Assembly (NCBI GenBank): GCA_964555645.1
Contig: CAZKTA010000013.1
Span: 27,055 to 91,054 of the forward strand
DNA length: 64,000 bases
Direction of reading: 5' to 3'
Origin: DTLC01 sp964555645
GTDB taxonomy: Bacteria; Verrucomicrobiota; Verrucomicrobiia; Limisphaerales; DTLC01
This document shows, in pieces, positions 56,326-64,000 of the stretch; position 1 is the stretch's first letter; every line of letters starts with the position of its first letter. A program made the position numbers and the translations under genes. A model generated the notes under the pieces. It was not told the origin of the DNA, searched no databases, and was given only the letters and a program-made list of their open reading frames with translations.

Positions 56326-58662
56326 ATGGGCTGCGCCAAACAATTCCGTCTAGTTGCAGTAGTTGGGTTGATAAACATCGGTGTTTATGTGGGCGCCCAG
56401 ACGAATGAGCTGCCTGGCCCGCCAAAGGTGCAACCGGTTGTTCAATTTGGAACGCGACCATTCGCACTCGAAGATGTGCGCATTCTAGACGGACCGTTCA
56501 AACACGCAATGGAACAGAACGGCAAGTACCTGTTGTTTCTCGATGTTGAAAGGTTGTTGCACAATTTTCGTGTCAATGCCGGGCTGCCTTCGACTGCGCA
56601 ACCGCTTGGTGGTTGGGAGCGGCCCAATGTCGAGCTGCGTGGCCATTTCGTCGGTCATTACTTGAGCGGCTGCGCGATGATGTACGCAAGCTCAGCAAAC
56701 AATCTTTACAAGCTCAAAGCCGATGCTGTTGTTGTGGGGCTTGCCGAATGCCAAGCCAAGCTCGGCACAGGGTACTTGAGCGCGTTCCCCGAGTCGTTCA
56801 TCGAGCGAGTCGAGACCGGCCAACGCGTCTGGGCGCCGTACTACACTCTGCACAAAATTTTGGCTGGCCTATTGGATGTGTACGTGCATTGCAGGAATAC
56901 ACAAGCGCTCGATGTAGCTTGCAAATTTGCAGATTGGCTGATCAGCCGGACCGACCGGCTCACAGACGAGCAGATGCAGGCCGTGCTTGATACCGAGTAC
57001 GGCGGCATGAACGAGGCATTGGCAAACTTGTACGCGCTAACAGGGGATAAAAAGTACCTGACCGTTGCCCTCAGGTTCAACCATCACAAAGTCATCGGCC
57101 CGGCCCAGCAAGGCCAGGACAATCTGACCGGGCTACATGCAAACACGCAAATCCCGAAGTTTATCGGCGTGGCGCGCCAGTACGAACTCACAGGCAACGC
57201 GCAGCTCCGCAGTGCAACGGAATTTTTCTGGCGCACGGTCGTTAGGAACCGCTCGTATGTCATCGGCGGCAACAGCGACGGCGAGGTTTTCGTTGATACA
57301 AACCGGCTGTCGCGCATGGGTTGGCACACGGCCGAAACATGCAATACTTACAACATGCTCAAGCTCACGCGGCACCTGTTCTGCTGGGAGCCGCGCGTCG
57401 AGTACGCCGATTTCTACGAACGCGCTCTGTACAATCACATACTTGCTTCGCAAAACCCTGAGACCGGCATGACATGTTACTATGTACCATTGCGCGCAGG
57501 CGGTTGGAAACGGTTCGGCGAGCCGTACAATTCGTTCTGGTGTTGCACAGGCACGGGCATTGAAAACCACAGCAAATATGGCGAGAGCATCTATTTTCAC
57601 GGTGACAACGCGCTTTACGTTGTGTTGTTCGTCGCATCCGAATTGGACTGGAAACAGAAAGGGGTGGTTGTCCGACAGCAAACACGCTATCCGGATGAGC
57701 CTGCGACAAAACTCACTTTTAACTGCGCGGTCCCAGTCCGGTTCAGTTTGAACATCAGGTATCCTAGTTGGGCTAAAAGAGGGGTCATACTCACGCTCAA
57801 CGGGAAAAAACAGCCGGTCAAGACTGGCCCTGGCAACTGGATTGTGTTGGATCGGACCTGGCGAAGTGGCGACACCGTTTGCCTGGCGATACCGTTTCCG
57901 CTCTACACCGAAGCATTTGCAGACAACACAAACAGATTCGCGGTTCTTTGTGGTCCGGTTGTGCTGGCGGCTGCGGCTGTTGAGCCGCCTTACCCAGCGG
58001 TGGTTGGCACCAAACAAAAAGCGCTCGAAAACCTCAAACCTGTGTCAGGCAAACCCAACTGTTTCGTCGGTTCACCCGCGGTTTTCCGCCGGCCTAGTGG
58101 TGATGGTGTGGAGGTTCTCCTTGAGCCATTCTACAAAATTTACAACCGGCCTTATCAGGTGTACTGGGACAGTTTTGCACCTGCAGAGTGGGTTACGCAT
58201 CGCGAGGTTTATCAAGCCGAGCAAACGCAATTGAAGGAAATCCGGAGTCGCACTGTTGACTTGGTCGTGCCCGGCGATGCAGCAGATGAACGCGCGCACA
58301 ACTATCGCGGGCAACGTTCACACACTGGCAGGCTCGGCGAGCGCATGTACCGCGACGCTGCCGAAGGCGGCTGGTTTGCATGGGACTTGAAAGTACTGCC
58401 CGACGAACCTCAAGAACTGGTACTTACTTATTGGGGGAGCGATTTTGGCCGGCGGTTTGATGTTTTTGTTGACGGCGAAAAGATTGCATCTGAGGAACTC
58501 AGTGCGGCGAAACCCGGCGAATTTTACGATCGCGTTTTTCAGCTTTCCGCAGCCCTTTTGTGCGGCAAAACAAATGTCACAGTCAAAATTCAGGCTTCAC
58601 CTGAAACCTGGGCAGGAGGCGTTTATGGCGTGCGAATCCAAAAAGTCAGAAAACAACCGTAA
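56326..58662 (+). CDS. Secreted beta-L-arabinofuranosidase, GH127
   Basis: 778 residues (former DUF1680). A signal peptide (LVAVVGLINIGVYVGAQ) leads into an (alpha/alpha)6 barrel with GGWERPNVELRGHFVGHYLS (in pieces), YTLHKILAGLLDVY and the zinc/catalytic residues Glu337 and Cys339 in AETCNTYNML plus Cys406-Cys407 in WCCTGTGIEN. These correspond to Glu338, Cys340, Cys417 (nucleophile) and Cys418 of the characterised HypBA1. The C-terminal beta domains are longer than usual. It would cleave beta-arabinofuranosides, as in plant extensins, complementing the alpha-specific locus at 4-22 kb. Confidence 0.93.
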   Translation: MGCAKQFRLVAVVGLINIGVYVGAQTNELPGPPKVQPVVQFGTRPFALEDVRILDGPFKHAMEQNGKYLLFLDVERLLHNFRVNAGLPSTAQPLGGWERPNVELRGHFVGHYLSGCAMMYASSANNLYKLKADAVVVGLAECQAKLGTGYLSAFPESFIERVETGQRVWAPYYTLHKILAGLLDVYVHCRNTQALDVACKFADWLISRTDRLTDEQMQAVLDTEYGGMNEALANLYALTGDKKYLTVALRFNHHKVIGPAQQGQDNLTGLHANTQIPKFIGVARQYELTGNAQLRSATEFFWRTVVRNRSYVIGGNSDGEVFVDTNRLSRMGWHTAETCNTYNMLKLTRHLFCWEPRVEYADFYERALYNHILASQNPETGMTCYYVPLRAGGWKRFGEPYNSFWCCTGTGIENHSKYGESIYFHGDNALYVVLFVASELDWKQKGVVVRQQTRYPDEPATKLTFNCAVPVRFSLNIRYPSWAKRGVILTLNGKKQPVKTGPGNWIVLDRTWRSGDTVCLAIPFPLYTEAFADNTNRFAVLCGPVVLAAAAVEPPYPAVVGTKQKALENLKPVSGKPNCFVGSPAVFRRPSGDGVEVLLEPFYKIYNRPYQVYWDSFAPAEWVTHREVYQAEQTQLKEIRSRTVDLVVPGDAADERAHNYRGQRSHTGRLGERMYRDAAEGGWFAWDLKVLPDEPQELVLTYWGSDFGRRFDVFVDGEKIASEELSAAKPGEFYDRVFQLSAALLCGKTNVTVKIQASPETWAGGVYGVRIQKVRKQP

Positions 58663-59605
58663 TTCACTCGGCATTGCATTACGGCAATTTTGCAGGCTGG
58701 TTATCCGAACCGTATTTGCAGTTGCTTTGGTGGTACCGGCTGCACTTTTAATCCTTGTACCTGCTCAGGCACACGGCGCAGATCCGGCCACGGCCGTGCC
58801 AAGCCGCCCGAAGATCCTCTTGCTGGACGAACCTGAACAAGGTTTCTTCTCGAAGGTACTCGATTTTCACGGCATACCGATCAAGGCGCACGCGGTTGTA
58901 TCTGACGAGGCACTTTACGCGGCTTATGACAGGCTTTCGTTGATGTTCAGCAATCTCATCCCCAAACAACCGCTGGTGCTGTCTAACCTTCTGGATGCGC
59001 GCGTTGCGTTACACATCATCGGCCGGACACAGGTCACAACCGACCTGCCAGAATGGCAACATGACAAAGGCAAACCGTTGGCCGAATACGGTGGGTTAAC
59101 CCGCGACCAACGGACCCGCGGCATGGGCGGGCGGCTCACCTCGTGTGGCGAGGAAAACCTGCTTCGGTTGCCCGAAGATCGGTACTTTGGTCGTGACATT
59201 TGTTTGCACGAATTTGCACATTGCCTCCGCAACTATGGTCTGCCGCAGAATGTCCGTAGACTGTTTGACGAGCAATACCGGCGCTCGACCACAAAAGGTC
59301 TGTGGGTCGGCTCATACGCAGGGTCGAATCCGGATGAGTTTTTTGCCGAGCTGACGATGTGGTATTTCGGCACGCACGGCGACTTGGGCATGAAAGACCC
59401 CAAACCGGAGCCAGGTCCGGCAGGCCTCAGAAAATACGATCCCGATGCATACGCGTTGTTTGACGATTTTTATTGTGGCAAGATTGAAATCGGCAGGATC
59501 GAGCCTAACGCGCGCCGGCGGAATCAGGAGCCCCGCAACTCACGCGCAAACCGCAACGAACGCACACAACCCGACGGTAACTCAGCCCAACCAGGCACAA
59601 ATTGA
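58625..59605 (+). CDS. Secreted HExxH zinc metallopeptidase-like protein
   Basis: 326 residues. An N-terminal signal/TM segment (TVFAVALVVPAALLILVPAQA) precedes a domain with the zincin motif CLHEFAHCLRNYG and a downstream Glu region (NPDEFFAELTMWYFG) suiting a third ligand, as in gluzincin-like families. The C-terminal tail is low complexity and rich in Arg/Asn. The start overlaps GH127 by 38 bases in another frame. Substrate unknown; peptide crosslinks or glycoproteins are conceivable but not shown. Confidence 0.75.
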   Translation: MACESKKSENNRNSLGIALRQFCRLVIRTVFAVALVVPAALLILVPAQAHGADPATAVPSRPKILLLDEPEQGFFSKVLDFHGIPIKAHAVVSDEALYAAYDRLSLMFSNLIPKQPLVLSNLLDARVALHIIGRTQVTTDLPEWQHDKGKPLAEYGGLTRDQRTRGMGGRLTSCGEENLLRLPEDRYFGRDICLHEFAHCLRNYGLPQNVRRLFDEQYRRSTTKGLWVGSYAGSNPDEFFAELTMWYFGTHGDLGMKDPKPEPGPAGLRKYDPDAYALFDDFYCGKIEIGRIEPNARRRNQEPRNSRANRNERTQPDGNSAQPGTN

Positions 59606-59626
59606 GCTTCTGATCTGGATTGTAGC

Positions 59627-61732
59627 TTAAGCGCTGCGCTGCGCTGCCCGTGCACCATTAACAGGACCCGACGACTCAACGGTGTCGTCAGGGCTGGTCG
59701 GCAGCAAGATGCTAACTACACCGCCTCGGCTTTCTTTTTGAGGCTGAATTTCAAGTCTGCCGCAATGTAGCTGGATAATTTTTCGCGCCACCGCCAGGCC
59801 AAGGCCCATACCGACCGTGCGCCGCGTCCAAAACGGTGTACCGGCTTTTTTGACAGCTTCCTCGGCAAACCCAGGCCCATTGTCTTCGATCTCGATTTGC
59901 ACGGCCTCTGCGCCGTCGGGTTGTGTCTTTGTCTCGAGCCGCACTTGAACGCGCGCTTCAGCAGGGTTGGCTTGAAGTGCATTCAAAATGATCTCAAACA
60001 ATGCCCAACGCAACGCATCGGGATCGCCCATAACAGTTACCGCACGTGTAGGTTTGCCAAAGGTCAGTTCCGTATGTTCGGTCCGGAAATGGTCTCGTGC
60101 CTGGGTAAACGCGTCTTCGATCAACTTCGGCAACGCGATCCGTTGCGAACTTGAAAGTTCGTCGTTGGCAAGGAACCGCAACTGTTCGACACGACGTGCG
60201 ATCCGTCGGACACCTTCCGCCAGAGCGTCGTCGAGCGAACTGATAAACTCCGGGTCTTCGGCTTTTTGCTTCAGCAATTGCTGGTGCGCAGACAGTGGCA
60301 CCAGCGCGTTGCCGATGTCGTGCGCAGACCTGTCGGCCATGGCCTTGATCAATCGCAGATTTGCTGCTTCGATTTCGAGTTGTTTTAGTTTTTCCGCTTG
60401 GGTCAGGTCTTCGGCCGTCAACAGGACCGCACTAGGAGTGACCTTATCCTGTGTGAACAGCGGCACGATGTTAACATTGAAAATTGTGCCTGGCGCGTCT
60501 TCGAGCTCGAACTTGAACGGGCCAGATGCAGTGCCGGTTTTCAACACTTCGTATGCTTTATTGCCGAGCGCCTGTGGTAGATCAGCAAAGTCAGGCTCGG
60601 TAATTATGCGTTTGGTTTTTGGCAAAAGCCGCCGTGCAGCGCGGTTGAAGTTCAAGATCTTCAGGTCACGGTCTATCACAACACATCCGGTTGACAGCTC
60701 ACGCAAAATCTCGGTCAGGATCTCGTTGTTTGCAGCCAATTGCTCGTGCAACCACAGATTTTTGAGCGCTAGACCAAGCCGCTCCAGCAGATGAAAGATC
60801 AATTCAAGCTCCGTGTTACTGAGCTGTTCACCGGTAAGCCTACGGTCAAAAATGGCCATCCCAACCAGTCGTTCTTGGTCGAAGATCGGAACTGCAACCT
60901 GTCCACCAAGTAACTCGAACTCTTTTGTCGCCACTGGATCGGCGCGTACCTCGGGACTGTTACTGTGCAGAATCCGGCCTAATCGGCTTAAAAGCCGCGC
61001 GATGCCCTCGTCAAAAGACAGTTGTACCGTACGGAGCAGCTCGGCAGGTAACCCAATCGCATACGCAAGTCGCATCTGGTTCATCGGCACAACCTGTCGT
61101 TCTGGTGTCACACCAGCGAGCCCAAGCTGCCGGAGGAACAACACCACGCGGTTTACGCCGATTATCTCGCGCAGCCTGAGCATGAATTGCTTGAGCATTT
61201 CCTCCGCGCAAAACGTTTGCGACAGTACAGCCCACACATCGCGCATGAGCTTGAGGCTCTGCGCTACAGTCTGCACAGCCTCGGCTCTGTCTCCAGGCAC
61301 CGGCCCGGCTTGAGTGAGATTGTCCTTGGCGGACGGGCCTTGCCCAACAACAGCCCCGGCTTGAGGGATTGCGCAGCTGCCCATTACATGTTCGAGCACG
61401 GCATTCAAGTATCCAGAACGGACCGGCTTGCGCACAAAACCCACACCGCCTAGCAGATACGCTTCTTCTTCCCATTCCCACGCAGGCAAACCGGTGTAAA
61501 CAAGCAACGGACAGTTCGGTAGGTACCGACGAATTTTTTCTAACTGCCAGAGGCCTTGTACTTGGGCAGACTCAACGTCCACTATACACAAATCCGGTAA
61601 TCCATGCGCAAGCAATGGCTCGGCTTCTTCGATGCTTGCACGATGCACAACGCGGTACCGGGCCGAGTCAACGGCAGCACTTAGCTGCTCGGCAAGGGCC
61701 GGGTGTTGCGTCAGAACCAACAACGTCTTCAT
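59627..61732 (-). CDS. REC-GAF-PAS sensor histidine kinase, cytoplasmic
   Basis: 701 residues with no TM segments. The N-terminal pseudo-receiver has the phospho-site region LCIVDVESAQ but lacks the usual DD pair. A GAF domain (~165-325; IGVNRVVLFLRQLG, GGQVAVPIFDQERLVGMAIF), a PAS (~340-450; GCVVIDRDLKILNFN) and a transmitter follow, with His in DRSAHDIGNALVPL, N-box EIILNALQANP, DNGPGF and GMGLGLAVARKI. Ligand unknown. Its start codon overlaps the start of a + strand frame (CATG). Confidence 0.88.
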   Translation of the reverse strand: MKTLLVLTQHPALAEQLSAAVDSARYRVVHRASIEEAEPLLAHGLPDLCIVDVESAQVQGLWQLEKIRRYLPNCPLLVYTGLPAWEWEEEAYLLGGVGFVRKPVRSGYLNAVLEHVMGSCAIPQAGAVVGQGPSAKDNLTQAGPVPGDRAEAVQTVAQSLKLMRDVWAVLSQTFCAEEMLKQFMLRLREIIGVNRVVLFLRQLGLAGVTPERQVVPMNQMRLAYAIGLPAELLRTVQLSFDEGIARLLSRLGRILHSNSPEVRADPVATKEFELLGGQVAVPIFDQERLVGMAIFDRRLTGEQLSNTELELIFHLLERLGLALKNLWLHEQLAANNEILTEILRELSTGCVVIDRDLKILNFNRAARRLLPKTKRIITEPDFADLPQALGNKAYEVLKTGTASGPFKFELEDAPGTIFNVNIVPLFTQDKVTPSAVLLTAEDLTQAEKLKQLEIEAANLRLIKAMADRSAHDIGNALVPLSAHQQLLKQKAEDPEFISSLDDALAEGVRRIARRVEQLRFLANDELSSSQRIALPKLIEDAFTQARDHFRTEHTELTFGKPTRAVTVMGDPDALRWALFEIILNALQANPAEARVQVRLETKTQPDGAEAVQIEIEDNGPGFAEEAVKKAGTPFWTRRTVGMGLGLAVARKIIQLHCGRLEIQPQKESRGGVVSILLPTSPDDTVESSGPVNGARAAQRSA

Positions 61733-62114
61733 GATACACCAGCTTCATTTTGTATGCCCAAGACCCACACCCGGCCCTGGCCTTGCCCCACTCATCATTG
61801 CATCACCTGACTCGGTTTTTGCGCTGCCAACGCCGCGCAGGATTTGGCCTGAACGAGCGCAGCTTAAAAGCGCCAAGTTTTTCATCGAATTGTTGCCACA
61901 CATCCTCCAGCCTACTACCCCTCAGTTGGGAAATCGTTGCTCAATCATAGTTAGATTGCCCGGCAGTTACAACTTCCGAAATTACTTAGGACAGATGTCG
62001 TGTATTTTACGGAGACACCTTGGATTGCATGTCCGATACCCGGTTGATTATCTGCTCGGGTCCCGGCCTAAGCAGCCTGTTTTTGTCTTGCAAAGCGCCA
62101 GCAAGTTGGATTGA
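61731..62114 (+). CDS. Hypothetical protein before the AAA ATPase
   Basis: A 127-residue frame with ordinary amino-acid composition (RIWPERAQLKSAKFFIELL and RHLGLHVRYPVDYLLG), ending 12 bases before the AAA gene. It matches no family I know. The ATG overlaps the divergent kinase start in CATG, leaving no promoter room, so either a later start is used or the frame is spurious. Confidence 0.3.
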   Translation: MIHQLHFVCPRPTPGPGLAPLIIASPDSVFALPTPRRIWPERAQLKSAKFFIELLPHILQPTTPQLGNRCSIIVRLPGSYNFRNYLGQMSCILRRHLGLHVRYPVDYLLGSRPKQPVFVLQSASKLD

Positions 62115-62126
62115 GTCGAGCAGAAA

Positions 62127-63662
62127 ATGGCATCCGGCTTTAACCAGCCATCACCGTTGTTTACGCAACCAGGCGCGTTGCTCACCGAAAGCCCGTTGCG
62201 TGATTTCGAGGCCATCATCCGCTCGCATACACCGTTAATTGCTGTCCAGACAAATGAAGAACCGCAAATTGTGCACTTGGTGCGCCAGATCGGAAAACGA
62301 CTCCAGATAAAAACCTATCGTTGGACAGTAACAGAAGGACTCCGCGCATTCGACCCGTGCGATCAACCGCATGAATCTGTTGTCAAGTCGCTCGAGTTGC
62401 TCAAGTACATCAGAACACGCGCATACAATTGCCTGTTTGTGCTGCTCGATTTCCACCCGTATTTGGCTGACCCGCTCCATGTGCGGTTCCTCAAGGACAT
62501 CGCACTCGAGCATTCGCGGCATTACTCGACTGTGGTCGTGGTTGGATGCACGTTGGCGGTGCCAACCGAGCTGCAGCCGTACACTGCGCAGTTTAGGCTG
62601 CCGCTGCCCACACTTGACGAATTGCGCAACATAGTGCGCGAAGTCGCAGCCGAATGGGGCACTACTCATGGCAATCGCAGTGTCGAAACCACCAACAAGG
62701 CGCTCGAATTGTTGGTGCGGAATCTGGTCGGCTTAACCGCAACAGACGCACGCCGGCTTGCGTTCAAGGCGATCAACGACGACGGCGTGATCTCCGAGTC
62801 CGACATACCCAGTGTAATGGCAGCAAAGTTCGAGTTGCTCGGACGTGACTCGCCATTGGCGTTCGAATACGAGACGGCAAAGTTCGCCGAGATCGGCGGC
62901 ATGAAACGGCTTCGCAACTGGCTCGAGATGCGAAAAAATTTTTTCCTCGAAGGCGCACCGCCCGGACTCGACCCGCCGCGCGGCATTTTGTTGCTCGGTG
63001 TTCAAGGCTGCGGCAAAAGCCTCGCTGCCAAGGCCGCAGCAGGTGTGTTTGGCGTGCCGCTGTTGCGGCTGGATTTCGGCGTCCTTTACAACAAGTATTA
63101 CGGCGAAACCGAACGCAACCTGCGCAGGGCACTCGAAACGGCCGAGGTAATGACACCGTGTGTGCTCTGGGTAGATGAGATCGAAAAAGGGATTGCATTA
63201 CAGGATGACGACGATGGGTTATCACGCCGTGTGCTCGGCACGCTTCTGACCTGGATGGCCGAACGCAGAAAACCTGTGTTTGTGGTTGCCACAGCAAATG
63301 ACATCGCCCGGTTGCCGCCCGAGCTTGTGCGTAAAGGCCGTTTTGACGAAATTTTCTTTGTTGACCTGCCGAACTTTGAGAGCCGACGCCAGATTTGGTC
63401 CATTCATCTACAAAAGCGGCGTCTTGACCCCGCACAATTCGACCTGGACGCCCTGGCTAAGGCATCAGACGGCTTTTCAGGCGCCGAAATCGAGCAGGCA
63501 ATTGTCTCTGCCATGTACGCCGCCCATGCCAGCGGCCGGACAGTGACACAAGCCGACCTACGGCAAGAACTTACTCACACACGGCCGCTGTCAGTTGTAA
63601 TGGCTGAGAAAATCGAGGAAGTCCGCGCCTGGGCAAAAGACAGAACAGTTTCATGCGACTAA
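62127..63662 (+). CDS. Ycf46-type AAA ATPase
   Basis: 511 residues. An N-terminal ~245-residue domain (SHTPLIAVQTNEEPQIV; LFVLLDFHPYLADP) is followed by an AAA domain with Walker A GVQGCGKS (291-298), Walker B CVLWVDEIEKG (Asp350-Glu351), sensor-1 VVATANDI, Arg finger RKGRFDEIFFVDLP and the C-terminal lid (DGFSGAEIEQAI). Cyanobacterial Ycf46 has been linked to CO2/carbon-limitation responses. Here the role is unknown; no membrane anchor or protease domain is fused, unlike FtsH. Confidence 0.88.
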   Translation: MASGFNQPSPLFTQPGALLTESPLRDFEAIIRSHTPLIAVQTNEEPQIVHLVRQIGKRLQIKTYRWTVTEGLRAFDPCDQPHESVVKSLELLKYIRTRAYNCLFVLLDFHPYLADPLHVRFLKDIALEHSRHYSTVVVVGCTLAVPTELQPYTAQFRLPLPTLDELRNIVREVAAEWGTTHGNRSVETTNKALELLVRNLVGLTATDARRLAFKAINDDGVISESDIPSVMAAKFELLGRDSPLAFEYETAKFAEIGGMKRLRNWLEMRKNFFLEGAPPGLDPPRGILLLGVQGCGKSLAAKAAAGVFGVPLLRLDFGVLYNKYYGETERNLRRALETAEVMTPCVLWVDEIEKGIALQDDDDGLSRRVLGTLLTWMAERRKPVFVVATANDIARLPPELVRKGRFDEIFFVDLPNFESRRQIWSIHLQKRRLDPAQFDLDALAKASDGFSGAEIEQAIVSAMYAAHASGRTVTQADLRQELTHTRPLSVVMAEKIEEVRAWAKDRTVSCD

Positions 63663-64000
63663 GCCTAAATTGTTGGTGACTGGCTGCGATGCCCCGGTTG
63701 CAAAACCGAACGCTACCGCCACTTGGACGCCACATTTGCACACATCAACTTCAATTTCACCCAGCCAGTAAGTGTTTCATTAGTGTCGCTAAGATTAACC
63801 GCCCCCGATGCTGAACCAAAAAAGGAGCTTACCCACAGTCGAGCGTAGCCAGGGCGGCGCCTTACCCGGCCACTTTTGCAGCTCCGTACCGTCTAATCTG
63901 TGTACCACGCAACACTGGGCTCGCACATGCGGGAGTAGCCACGCAAAACGCATCTGAAACCGCATCCGGTCTGTGTGGACCAGCCCATACCAAATTCATT
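63663..64000 (+). other. Window end, no assigned gene
   Basis: About 340 bases. One frame (63669-63848) reads with a CPGCKTER zinc-ribbon-like start but has no ATG/GTG/TTG before that motif. On the - strand a 46-codon frame from the last bases shows nothing recognisable. Confidence 0.35.

Overview
The window looks like a chromosomal segment of a Verrucomicrobiota bacterium, probably from the Pedosphaera/Limisphaera side of the phylum. The clues are: secreted enzymes carrying LamG-like domains and a recurrent C-terminal module ending in FYRL/FFRL; a PEP-CTERM protein; a short pseudopilin of the FTLIELLVVIAIIAIL type; an outer-membrane lipid A gene (lpxD); no SusC/SusD pair beside the polysaccharide enzymes; and few Shine-Dalgarno sequences. 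This assignment is inferred from family knowledge, not from a marker-gene search.

1-22110 is an arabinan/L-arabinose region on the + strand. It opens with the 3' part of a large LamG/Ig-like surface protein. An IS630-type element follows (2786-3899; matching ends, TA duplication, transposase broken by frameshifts) and abuts a 5'-truncated LamG gene. Then come a secreted GH43 endo-arabinanase, a GH51 arabinofuranosidase with a tandemly duplicated module, a PEP-CTERM LamG protein, a second GH51, a zinc alcohol dehydrogenase, ribulokinase (araB), a third GH51, ribulose-5-phosphate 4-epimerase (araD), a GH43-like protein, a lipoprotein aldose epimerase and an SSS sodium/sugar symporter. Together they would cut arabinan outside the cytoplasm, import L-arabinose and feed it to the pentose phosphate pathway. 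L-arabinose isomerase (araA) is absent. A GH127 beta-L-arabinofuranosidase at 56326-58662 extends the theme.

22830-30519 holds an amidotransferase-less GMP-synthase-like PP-loop enzyme, GC-rich carB, an ETF-quinone-oxidoreductase-like flavoprotein fused to a two-cluster ferredoxin, and a secreted metallo-beta-lactamase-fold protein.

30774-36865 is the signalling region. On the - strand three overlapping genes encode a PhcB-like methyltransferase, a six-TM HK-REC-HK hybrid kinase and a receiver joined to a degenerate kinase. Gene types and order recall the Ralstonia phcBSR quorum-sensing operon. A lone receiver gene converges on it. This is the strongest candidate for an undescribed system in the window.

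37423-56300 is mostly housekeeping: a pseudopilin, class V aminotransferase, metallophosphoesterase, purine nucleoside phosphorylase, MoeB-rhodanese, the conserved rpmH-rnpA-yidD-yidC-khpB block (no dnaA beside it), lpxD, panD, a LysR regulator, an M29 aminopeptidase, a seven-repeat propeller protein, mazG, proB, rpmB, smpB and rpoZ.

56326-64000 carries GH127 overlapped by a secreted HExxH metallopeptidase gene, a REC-GAF-PAS histidine kinase on the - strand, and a Ycf46-type AAA ATPase. I found no rRNA, tRNA or CRISPR array by eye.
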